Assembly (NCBI GenBank): GCA_002633005.1
Contig: NMRA01000542.1
Location: 1-64,000 of the forward strand
DNA: 64,000 nt
Source of the DNA: Phoronis australis
Lineage: Eukaryota > Phoronida > Phoronidae
Direction: 5' to 3'
How positions within the stretch are numbered: the first letter of the stretch is position 1; each line of letters begins with the position of its first letter. This document shows positions 62,201 through 64,000 of the stretch, piece by piece. The notes beneath the pieces are model-generated. The model saw only the letters and a list, made by a program, of their open reading frames with translations. It had not been told where the DNA came from and made no database searches. The position numbers and the translations under genes were made by a program.

Positions 62201-63761
62201 ATGACTGTGTTACAGTGGTCTTCCTAATAATATAGTCCGATGTAGGATATTGTATTTAAAAAAAGGCTAAAGCCATTATGATTGACCTGATTTTAAAACA
62301 ACAATACAATGAGCATAGCTTGTCAATGTCTATTAGTGAGGTACAAAATTTTGAAACAGAATTGTGAGCATTACTTGACACTGAAGACGGCTGTGCTCTA
62401 TACAGCAATCCTACTTTTAGTATAATACAATACCATACAATATCATTCAATATCATACAATATCATACAATATCATACAATATCATACAATACCAACCTT
62501 AGCAAATGCTAAATATGTTTTACTGAGCTCATTTTTGTATTTTTGTATTCATTTACATATGGTAACCTACATTATTTATACTATGCAAATACACTTAAAC
62601 ATGGAATGTAAACTATTATCATCAGAAGCTGTCATGTCATCAAAAGCTCTAAATAGTTTGCAATAAAACTAGAGTATACCATCATCTTATTTGCAAAGCT
62701 GCTGTACAGACTGGCAGATGCATCTTGTGCTGTGCCTGTCTTGGCTTTTTTCGAAGGGGGCTGCCCTCCACCACCAAATCCTGGGTGATAGCTAGCATCA
62801 CTCCCACCATCCTTTGGGTCCAAGTCATTTTCTTCTGAATCTACTTGGTCTGAATCTGAAATCAATGGGAAATATTCTACATAATATATTACATATTACA
62901 CAAAAGGATCTTTTGCTTGACCACATTTTTAATTATGGTGTACAAGACGGGGCAAGTTGACAGGGACAAAACACAACTTGTTTCATTCAAGGACATTTTA
63001 AGACATTCGTGTGAATTGTTTGAATATCACACCACACAATTCCACGATTGCAAAAAATATGAACAGCTGGAAAACATGTCATTGTATTAAACCCCTGCCT
63101 TTCATCAGAAAAACAACTTTTAATTTAGTTTCATTATGTAATTGGGTCTCAAAGTGTTCCTTAGTCAAATTAGAAGTGACTTCAGGGCTTCAAAAGAGAT
63201 AGTAGTTCGTTATTGCTTGATACACGGCTCCAAAAGTTGGCTTATCGTGGCACATCACTTTAGTAGGAGAAGAGCGAGGCATTCCGTAGCAGTAAGTGGT
63301 GTAAATCAAAACTTCAGTTCTTGGACAAACGAGGGTTTATTACCGATTTAATGAATGAGCAGCTACTTTGTTGTGGTATCAGATCTGGTTGGTTTTCAAA
63401 TTTGAGATGACAATGTCATATTTACCCTATGACAGTGTCATAAACATCAAAGCTATGACATTCAAGCCAAATAATCATTTACAGGGGAAGGGGGGGAGGT
63501 TCAGAGTTTGAGATCCAGATTGCTCCACTTAACAACGGGCATAAACTGGTTGTACATTTAATATCCGGAACTCCTGCATTGTAGCGTACATGGTAGAGTA
63601 TATGATGGTAAGTGCTTCAGGGTTCAGGTCAAATTCAAGTCGACAGCAATCAATGAGGTCATGCTTCAGTAGATTTTGAACACTGGTGAATATAGTCAGG
63701 AATAAATGCTATTTATAAACCAACCACTGTCTGATAACCCTTGAGATTCAAATCGCTTCAT
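8139..63761 (-). CDS. CMTR1: CMTR1, cap-specific mRNA 2'-O-methyltransferase 1 (15 exons, 3' end missing)
   Basis: The nuclear enzyme of this family methylates the 2'-O of the first transcribed nucleotide of capped mRNA (cap0 to cap1) using SAM. I assembled fifteen GT-AG exons whose phases all agree, giving 1740 coding bases and 580 residues. In order they hold: acidic N-terminus and basic patch (about 1-70), G-patch (about 72-110), a linker with DDETMFC and [15 protein letters not shown], the RrmJ/FTSJ domain (about 205-420) with SAM loop DVCAGPGGF at 247-255, catalytic triad equivalents K213, D336 and K376 (human K239, D364, K404) and SRPANSERY, then the guanylyltransferase-like start ending [17 protein letters not shown]. 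Human CMTR1 has 835 residues, so about 255 C-terminal residues including the WW domain are not found and probably lie beyond the left edge. Family assignment is certain by motif order; single exon edges are inferred from splice consensus and phase. Confidence 0.95.
9894..11356 (+). mobile_element. 1.46 kb terminal-inverted-repeat element, copy 1
   Basis: Ends CCATATTCGCC (9894) and GGTGAATACGG (to 11356) are inverted repeats, with GC-rich subterminal stretches (gcgcttagaaaa, gcgcttattat). The interior matches the copy at 44003-45427 in the opposite orientation, including cccggtctccgaaac and the region near acatgcttttaacaaagg. No transposase; a non-autonomous DNA element is inferred. Short open frames inside are not convincing genes. 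Confidence 0.7.
11542..11610 (-). CDS. CMTR1: CMTR1 exon 14
   Basis: A 69-base phase 0 exon with acceptor cttgtattctag and donor gtttgt. It encodes [18 protein letters not shown], then KELTQ, matching human [23 protein letters not shown]. Confidence 0.92.
13008..13240 (+). mobile_element. Family A fragment (5' end, partly duplicated)
   Basis: The family A start (caagagcaacg ... gcgcccacg ... caaatggtacgg) appears twice in tandem within about 75 bp, then a decayed first motif (ggtcactaggagcc near 13222). The rest of the element is missing. Confidence 0.55.
13618..13883 (+). repeat. 57 bp minisatellite running into the gap
   Basis: About 4.7 copies of a unit containing gaggtgaacatgaacgagct and tttattatgcaaataacaca, ending abruptly at the first N. 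On the minus strand it is open as 19-residue repeats, but this follows from the unit length and is not evidence for a gene. Confidence 0.95.
13884..14637. other. Assembly gap (754 N)
   Basis: Undetermined bases. The gap is flanked by two different tandem repeats (57 bp on the left, 22 bp on the right), so repeat collapse is the likely cause and the true length is unknown. It lies in CMTR1 intron 13 between exons 13 and 14. Confidence 1.
14638..14747 (+). repeat. 22 bp minisatellite, 5 copies
   Basis: The unit contains attaagggagtagcacatt; starts directly after the gap. Confidence 0.95.
14820..16711 (+). mobile_element. Family A array, copy 2 left part
   Basis: Several rounds of the three-type module. 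Motifs include 15254, 15445, 15591 (CCACTAGGGGGCAC), 16054, 16218 (CCACCAGGAGGCGCC), 16362 (CCACTAGGTGGCGC) and 16505. A second family A start lies at 15041 (caacgcggaatgctg, hairpin decayed) and a third partial start near 15870, so at least three copies are stacked head to tail. The array is cut at 16711 by another element. Confidence 0.7.
16712..17717 (+). mobile_element. 1.0 kb element with short terminal inverted repeats, inserted in family A
   Basis: The ends are GCAGGCCTTTATGCAG at 16712 and its inverse (ATAAAGGCCTGC) ending 17717. Family A sequence resumes directly after it (cactacgtggcgaaacc), so it split a family A motif. No coding capacity of note; the right half holds two diverged copies of an approximately 90 bp segment (near 17495-17625). 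No target duplication could be fixed by eye. Confidence 0.6.
17718..19231 (+). mobile_element. Family A array, copy 2 right part
   Basis: Continues the module array with motifs near 17988 (CCACTAGGAGGCGC), 18130, 18265, 18892 and 19034. A family A terminal palindrome (18433-18462) marks the end of one copy; another partial copy follows directly and ends with a small hairpin (gcgctccgaggagcg, near 19217) where family B begins. Confidence 0.65.
19232..20444 (+). mobile_element. Family B element, copy 1 (YY1-like motifs)
   Basis: It starts with acttggcgaaattaac, repeated about 165 bp later, followed by GAT/GAC-rich simple sequence, then AT-rich sequence and a GC-richer half with CCGCCATCTTG-type motifs near 19939, 20097 and 20250, and ends acttggcgaaattt followed by atatgtgggtgcataaa, a family A-like tail. 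It appears to sit inside family A DNA, whose tail continues to about 20615. Non-coding. Confidence 0.65.
21172..22372 (+). mobile_element. Family B element, copy 2
   Basis: Same order as copy 1: acttggcgaaattaac at 21172 and about 21333, GAT/GAC-rich tract, conserved aaacggtaagtctgag segment, CCGCCATCTTG motifs near 21854 and 22165, and end at a palindrome made of facing ttggcgaaat sequences (about 22298-22372). A short GAT microsatellite follows at about 22386-22410. Confidence 0.65.
22894..23409 (+). CDS. Possible small two-exon gene nested in CMTR1 intron 13
   Basis: The first exon (22894-22948) starts with ATG in good Kozak context (GGA ATG G), encodes [18 protein letters not shown] and ends at CAAG|gtaaat. 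The second exon (23216-23409) follows acceptor cttcaccag, is in phase, and encodes [33 protein letters not shown] and a charged tail ending SQEDHAPTQ, then TAA; about 82 residues in total. I do not recognise the family. A different frame of exon 1 ([17 protein letters not shown]) also looks protein-like and would end soon after the same splice (NGPVAKN*), so the coding frame is unsure. It is antisense to CMTR1 and followed by AATAAA at 23653. Confidence 0.4.
23653..23658 (+). promoter_or_regulatory. AATAAA polyadenylation signal candidate
   Basis: An AATAAA hexamer lies 244 bases after the stop of the possible nested gene. It is the right distance and strand for its 3' end, but the hexamer is common in AT-rich DNA. 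Confidence 0.3.
23660..26788. other. Intron 13 DNA without recognised features
   Basis: Unique-looking AT-rich sequence. A possible 18-base first exon on the plus strand (26002-26019, MAATGK then gtgagt) is the only notable signal. Confidence 0.6.
26789..26911 (+). repeat. 41 bp minisatellite, 3 copies
   Basis: The unit contains aataatctatggtgtatcc and ggtactatatattcatctga. Confidence 0.95.
26983..27114 (+). repeat. 32 bp minisatellite, ~4 copies
   Basis: The unit contains ccaagtgtcctgtgtgcaca and atgaaccataat. It lies about 70 bp after an unrelated 41 bp array. Confidence 0.95.
27115..29772. other. Intron 13 DNA; decayed CCCH-like fragment near 27510
   Basis: Plus strand near 27502-27560 reads [18 protein letters not shown] after a good acceptor, close to a CCCH zinc finger (C..FGD.C.F.H) with two ligands lost. 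Nothing else recognised apart from the inverted repeat arm at 27665. Confidence 0.4.
27665..27745 (+). repeat. Left arm of a long-range inverted repeat
   Basis: About 80 bp here (ttattaaaacaccatcatca ... gctaggcccaacaacaag ... gatacagacacagtc) recurs inverted at 30630-30710, roughly 2.9 kb away. The two may be ends of one element or two independent insertions. Confidence 0.6.
29773..30425. mobile_element. Fold-back element, ~650 bp
   Basis: Outer ends taatatgtgaac...gaatttagatgttc and their inverse at 30365-30425 form arms of over 60 bp. Inner segments also pair (acaactcttaagttaa near 29942 with its inverse near 30222), so nearly the whole element is one interrupted palindrome. Non-coding. 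Confidence 0.7.
30630..30710 (-). repeat. Right arm of a long-range inverted repeat
   Basis: Inverted partner of 27665-27745 (gactgtctgtgtatcatta ... gttgggcctagcaagg ... gatgaaggtgttttaataa). It lies 205 bp beyond the fold-back element at 29773-30425. Confidence 0.6.
30711..33883. other. CMTR1 introns 12 and 13 flanking exon 13
   Basis: Apart from exon 13 (31764-31821) this is AT-rich intronic DNA with only short open frames. No repeat or gene recognised. Confidence 0.6.
31764..31821 (-). CDS. CMTR1: CMTR1 exon 13
   Basis: A 58-base exon with acceptor cattttag and donor gtaagtt. It encodes [19 protein letters not shown], matching human LSEPRQAEIRKECLRLWG. It is followed by the largest intron (20.2 kb). 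Confidence 0.92.
33884..33940 (-). CDS. CMTR1: CMTR1 exon 12
   Basis: A 57-base exon with acceptor cttattttacag and donor gtaagcag. It encodes [18 protein letters not shown], matching human CSLQIKALAKIHAFVQD. It sits between two phase-2 introns, so skipping it would keep frame. Confidence 0.9.
34031..34709. mobile_element. Fold-back element, ~680 bp
   Basis: The left end aaagttga...actgagacg pairs with the right end cgtctcagt...tcaacttt. Pairing continues inwards through catatccaagtcaa, catcatcaggaaca, tttgatgtgaatag and tgtcatgcttata, so the whole element is a long imperfect palindrome. It sits in CMTR1 intron 11. The right arm holds CTGATGA and CGAAAC boxes. Confidence 0.75.
35139..35451 (-). 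CDS. CMTR1: CMTR1 exon 11 (second catalytic Lys)
   Basis: This is the largest exon (313 bases), from acceptor cattctttgcag to donor gtaagttg. It encodes [20 protein letters not shown], then [19 protein letters not shown] and a region ending [10 protein letters not shown]. The Lys of FVCKLF (residue 376) corresponds to human K404, exactly 40 residues after the catalytic Asp as in human. SRPANSERY is also conserved. Confidence 0.98.
35761..35857 (-). CDS. CMTR1: CMTR1 exon 10
   Basis: A 97-base exon from acceptor gttcttttag to donor gtaagttg. It encodes [20 protein letters not shown], then [13 protein letters not shown], nearly identical in pattern to human [20 protein letters not shown]. It ends one base into a Gly codon. 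Confidence 0.97.
36182..36325 (+). repeat. 34 bp minisatellite, ~4 copies
   Basis: The unit contains ggaatgttttaggcacgttt and cagtggatcacacc. In CMTR1 intron 9. Confidence 0.95.
37130..37248 (-). CDS. CMTR1: CMTR1 exon 9 (catalytic Asp)
   Basis: A 119-base exon from acceptor attattttcag to donor gtacgt. It encodes [20 protein letters not shown], then [20 protein letters not shown]. The Asp in MGDG (residue 336) corresponds to catalytic D364 of the human enzyme, where the local motif is MADG. Confidence 0.96.
37249..40354. other. CMTR1 intron 8
   Basis: No gene recognised. Holds a poly-C tract near 38141, a GC-rich tandem duplication at 39104 and one plus-strand exon-like block at 38774-38814. 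Confidence 0.6.
39104..39207 (+). repeat. GC-rich tandem duplication
   Basis: Two copies of a segment of about 55-60 bp containing gacgggcctgatcgggttcc and gagccac. It is much richer in CpG than its surroundings. Confidence 0.85.
40355..40516 (-). repeat. 15 bp minisatellite built from the exon 8 splice donor
   Basis: About eleven units of minus-strand CCACATTACGGTGAG. The first unit is the end of CMTR1 exon 8 itself (CATTACG|gtgag); the others follow directly in the intron with small changes (gtgagt, gtgaac, gtgggt, gtgggc). Several units therefore hold a usable-looking 5' splice site. The second unit carries TAG in the exon frame. Confidence 0.9.
40507..40699 (-). CDS. CMTR1: CMTR1 exon 8 (SAM-binding motif)
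   Basis: A 193-base exon after a strong acceptor (tgttttttcag). It encodes [19 protein letters not shown], then [17 protein letters not shown] and a stretch ending NFEPHY. CAGPGGF is the SAM-binding loop. The donor is TACG|gtgagt, leaving one base of a Gly codon. The 15 bases around this donor are repeated about ten more times directly downstream in the transcript (40355-40516), so donor choice is potentially ambiguous. Confidence 0.97.
41215..42424 (+). mobile_element. THAP-domain DNA transposon remnant with ~100 bp inverted repeats
   Basis: Left end CAGTTAAAAACGGCTTCCC and right end GGAAGCCGTAATTAACTG begin inverted repeats of roughly 100 bp that also share ttcctgccattttg and the tccagaagtgac block. 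Between them a broken plus-strand frame reads like a THAP zinc-finger: [10 protein letters not shown], then [11 protein letters not shown], then WFVRVKNAA, split by frameshifts (about 41420-41540). THAP domains are found in P-element-type transposases and host proteins derived from them. The C-terminal transposase core is absent, so this is a dead or non-autonomous copy. Confidence 0.6.
42425..44002. other. CMTR1 intron 7, left part
   Basis: No gene recognised. It holds the 21 bp repeat (43611-43817). An open frame at 43144-43377 (minus) has no homologue I know and no splice context. Confidence 0.6.
43611..43817 (-). repeat. 21 bp minisatellite, ~10 copies, open as 7-residue repeats
   Basis: Minus-strand units translate as EPKYAHL or KPKYAHL in a frame that stays open for 140 codons (43443-43865). 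21 is a multiple of three, so expansion preserves any open frame. No splice sites or homologue support coding. It lies in CMTR1 intron 7. Confidence 0.9.
44003..45427 (-). mobile_element. 1.43 kb terminal-inverted-repeat element, copy 2
   Basis: Begins CCGTATTCGCCGTAATAACC and ends with GGTTATTACGGCGAATATGG, an almost perfect pair of about 20 bp, flanked by TA on both sides, which suggests TA target duplication. Inverted relative to the copy at 9894-11356. Poly-C tracts near 44045 and 45370. Confidence 0.75.
46284..50718 (+). other. Assembly false duplication around two single-N joints
   Basis: 47122-47849 and 49680-50407 align without gaps over 728 bp, and I saw only two differences. The first stops at the N at 47850; the second starts right after the N at 49679. 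Between them, 47936-49678 is a diverged version of the same locus (indels, one instead of about five 40 bp repeats) running from the equivalent of 46284 to the equivalent of 50718. This is what an allelic contig wedged between overlapping contig ends looks like. It lies wholly in CMTR1 intron 7. Confidence 0.85.
47060..47260 (+). repeat. 40 bp minisatellite, ~5 copies
   Basis: The unit contains ccagcggttcgctgagatg and attacaagtagactcaaata. About five copies here, four in the overlapping segment at 49680-49825, and only one in the diverged allele (about 48747-48785), so the array is length-variable between haplotypes. Confidence 0.85.
50404..51310 (-). mobile_element. Family B element, copy 3 (reverse orientation)
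   Basis: Read on the minus strand it follows copies 1 and 2: end motifs with CATCTTG (about 50528) and CCGCCATTTTT (about 50685), then the aaatggtaagtctgag segment (about 50965), then the GAT-rich tract (about 51240-51280) and ttggcg-like start. A nearly identical partial copy lies at 49361-49678 in the allelic contig. Confidence 0.55.
51372..53013 (+). mobile_element. Family A array, copy 3 (CTCF-like motif modules)
   Basis: The cleanest copy. Starts with the perfect hairpin CAACGCGGAGCGTTG (51372-51386), ends with the palindrome at 52984-53013. Motifs at 51598, 51749, 51902, 52044 (weak), 52185, 52347, 52496, 52656 and 52801 are spaced 141-162 bp and all face the same way. It directly abuts family B copy 3 on its left. 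Confidence 0.75.
53588..53660 (-). CDS. CMTR1: CMTR1 exon 7 (catalytic Lys)
   Basis: A 73-base exon from acceptor gttccatag to donor gtaagtt. It encodes [20 protein letters not shown] and RDEYG. The Lys of AAMKMA (residue 213) corresponds to catalytic K239 of human CMTR1. Confidence 0.96.
54533..54627 (-). CDS. CMTR1: CMTR1 exon 6
   Basis: The exon runs from acceptor tgtctatag to donor gtaacg, 95 bases. It encodes [19 protein letters not shown] and [12 protein letters not shown], ending two bases into an Arg codon that exon 7 completes. Human has [24 protein letters not shown] here. The Asn of FLN is the equivalent of human N234 near the SAM and catalytic site. Confidence 0.96.
54961..56129 (+). 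mobile_element. Penelope-like retroelement remnant (GIY-YIG end)
   Basis: A plus-strand frame near 55140-55215 reads [16 protein letters not shown], followed after a frameshift by [13 protein letters not shown], the GIY-YIG endonuclease pattern of Penelope-like elements. After a 38 bp satellite, 55925-56070 reads [18 protein letters not shown], then [18 protein letters not shown], the typical C-terminal tail of these proteins. Inverted flanks (gaggattcggacacttcc at 54970 and its inverse near 56110) bound it. Reverse transcriptase is missing; stops and frameshifts mark it as dead. It lies in CMTR1 intron 5. Confidence 0.75.
55272..55918 (+). repeat. 38 bp satellite, 17 near-perfect copies
   Basis: The unit begins cctcaacactggctaaagta and ends with ttgacagttaaaatgcag. 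About 17 copies show essentially no differences, implying recent expansion or homogenisation. It is inside the Penelope-like remnant, and since 38 is not a multiple of three it cannot keep an open frame. Confidence 0.95.
56240..56311 (-). CDS. CMTR1: CMTR1 exon 5
   Basis: A 72-base phase 0 exon between acceptor ttttgtag and donor gtgagtg. It encodes [19 protein letters not shown] and VLNSK, matching human KMIIEDETEFCGEELLHSVL. A decayed copy of its 5' half lies just upstream in the transcript (56395-56437). Confidence 0.93.
56395..56437 (-). pseudogene. Decayed tandem copy of CMTR1 exon 5
   Basis: Behind an intact-looking acceptor (ttattttgtag) the minus strand reads [15 protein letters not shown] in the frame of exon 5, then diverges to a stop (YIDSH*). 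It matches exon 5 almost residue for residue over [13 protein letters not shown]. No donor gives an exon whose length is a multiple of three, so inclusion would shift frame. Similarity continues into the flanking intron, which suggests a tandem duplication of roughly 125 bp that carried the exon. Confidence 0.75.
56440..58467. other. CMTR1 intron 4
   Basis: AT-rich DNA. The GIY-YIG-like fragment at 58000-58265 is the only recognised content. Confidence 0.6.
58000..58265 (-). pseudogene. GIY-YIG-like coding fragment with internal 51 bp duplication
   Basis: The minus-strand frame reads [17 protein letters not shown] twice (a 51 bp in-frame tandem duplication, 58144-58245), then [21 protein letters not shown] Cys-rich lead followed by YIGST and a basic helix resembles the start of a GIY-YIG nuclease. 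It has no catalytic Arg-Glu partner that I can see, and no start or splice context, so it is probably a transposon remnant. It lies in CMTR1 intron 4. Confidence 0.4.
58468..58560 (-). CDS. CMTR1: CMTR1 exon 4
   Basis: The exon runs from acceptor gtatttag to donor gtataag, 93 bases, phase 0 at both ends. It encodes [19 protein letters not shown] and [12 protein letters not shown], matching the human linker between G-patch and methyltransferase (VSWFPECTTEIP...MSDWMVVGK). Confidence 0.93.
58561..61955. other. CMTR1 intron 3
   Basis: AT-rich DNA with no recognised gene; the 27 bp minisatellite lies near its 5' end in transcript terms. Confidence 0.6.
61478..61770 (+). repeat. 27 bp minisatellite, ~10 copies
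   Basis: The unit contains gttctagttgctcagtattt and gtagcaa. It is open as 9-residue Ser/Val-rich repeats for most of its length, then breaks by a 1-base deletion. It ends about 190 bp from the donor of CMTR1 exon 3. Confidence 0.95.
61956..62108 (-). CDS. CMTR1: CMTR1 exon 3 (G-patch)
   Basis: The exon starts after ttgctttgtag and ends at gtaaac. It encodes residues 72-122 with the G-patch hallmarks [16 protein letters not shown] followed by [19 protein letters not shown]. In this family the G-patch binds the helicase DHX15, which modulates methylation. It is 153 bases, phase 0 at both ends. Confidence 0.97.
62422..62494 (+). repeat. 10 bp microsatellite (atacaatatc), ~7 copies
   Basis: Short tandem repeat in CMTR1 intron 2 with a few point differences. 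Confidence 0.95.
62680..62855 (-). CDS. CMTR1: CMTR1 exon 2
   Basis: This exon is bounded by the acceptor ttgatttcag and the donor gtatac. It encodes residues 13-71: an acidic serine-rich stretch, a Gly-rich patch ([10 protein letters not shown]), a basic PSKKAK patch that may serve as a nuclear localisation signal, and [12 protein letters not shown] leading into the G-patch. Human CMTR1 also has an acidic Ser-rich N-terminus and nuclear signal here. Confidence 0.9.
62856..63724. other. CMTR1 intron 1
   Basis: Unremarkable AT-rich DNA. Nothing recognised. Confidence 0.6.
63725..63761 (-). CDS. CMTR1: CMTR1 exon 1 (start codon)
   Basis: The ATG at 63761-63759 begins [12 protein letters not shown] and has A at -3. 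Human CMTR1 also begins MKR. The exon ends after one base of the next codon at a weak donor (gttggt), and joins exon 2 in frame as [15 protein letters not shown]. The frame stays open upstream to a Met at 63884, so a longer N-terminus is possible but has no family support. Confidence 0.7.
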
Positions 63762-64000
63762 TTTTTTAGATGAAAACACGTGAATATGAGCGGTTATGTC
63801 ATTTCTTAGAAAACGCAAGTCGCGCGGGTCCGTCAGCTGTGTGGTCCCGAAATGACAACATAGTTCAGCGACGTCTACCGGCAAGTAAATGTTTTAACAA
63901 AAGAAGCAATTTGATATAAATCTTTTTAATAGTGTATTAAATCTTCGAACTTCGTCCACATTCATCAAACCTCAGTTTACTGATGCATTGCGTATTGAAT
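63762..64000 (-). promoter_or_regulatory. Likely CMTR1 5' UTR and promoter side
   Basis: Sequence upstream of the CMTR1 start codon, with a modest CpG-containing stretch (about 63815-63885: tcgcgcgggtccg, cagcgacgtctaccgg). No TATA box is evident at a sensible distance. The transcription start cannot be placed by eye. Confidence 0.35.

Noticed and set aside
1-64000. tRNA, rRNA or bacterial-type operons
   Set aside because: No cloverleaf with conserved TTC-box, no rRNA-like blocks and no polycistronic arrangement were seen on either strand by eye.

Overview
This window is intronic and exonic DNA of an invertebrate animal, not a microbe. There are no long uninterrupted genes, operons or Shine-Dalgarno starts. 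Instead there are short GT-AG-bounded coding blocks separated by kilobases of AT-rich, repeat-filled DNA, plus one scaffold gap and two single-N joints. The decoded protein is close to the vertebrate family member, so a bilaterian invertebrate (deuterostome or lophotrochozoan) is likely; I cannot name the species.

One gene dominates. Fifteen exons on the minus strand, from 63761 down to 8139, encode the first 580 residues of CMTR1 (cap-specific mRNA 2'-O-ribose methyltransferase 1, MTr1). All fifteen keep phase with each other. They cover an acidic N-terminus with a basic patch, the G-patch, the whole Rossmann-fold RrmJ/FTSJ methyltransferase domain (SAM loop DVCAGPGGF and the K-D-K catalytic triad), and the start of the guanylyltransferase-like region. 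I could not find the last quarter of the protein (rest of the guanylyltransferase-like region and WW domain); it probably lies left of position 1. Introns range from about 130 bp to 20 kb.

The introns are packed with mobile and repetitive DNA. (a) Family A arrays (about 4.5-6.2 kb, 13.0-19.2 kb, 51.4-53.0 kb) repeat a roughly 150 bp module, each carrying a CCACTAGGNGGC-type motif that closely resembles the CTCF site; the arrays have hairpin ends. (b) Family B elements (19.2-20.4, 21.2-22.4, 50.4-51.3 kb) carry several CCGCCATCTTG motifs resembling YY1 sites. (c) Two inverted copies of a 1.4 kb terminal-inverted-repeat element lie at 9.9 and 44.0 kb. (d) A THAP-domain transposon remnant with about 100 bp inverted repeats lies at 41.2-42.4 kb. 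(e) A Penelope-like retroelement remnant at 55.0-56.1 kb has a 38 bp satellite grown inside it. (f) Two fold-back elements lie at 29.8-30.4 and 34.0-34.7 kb. (g) There are more than a dozen minisatellites.

The most unusual points are: a 15 bp minisatellite made by repeating the exon 8 splice donor; a decayed duplicate of exon 5; CTCF-like motifs at nearly nucleosomal spacing; and a false duplication in the assembly at 46.3-50.7 kb, where two contig ends overlap by 728 bp around an inserted allelic contig. A possible small two-exon gene on the plus strand is nested in intron 13 (22.9-23.4 kb).
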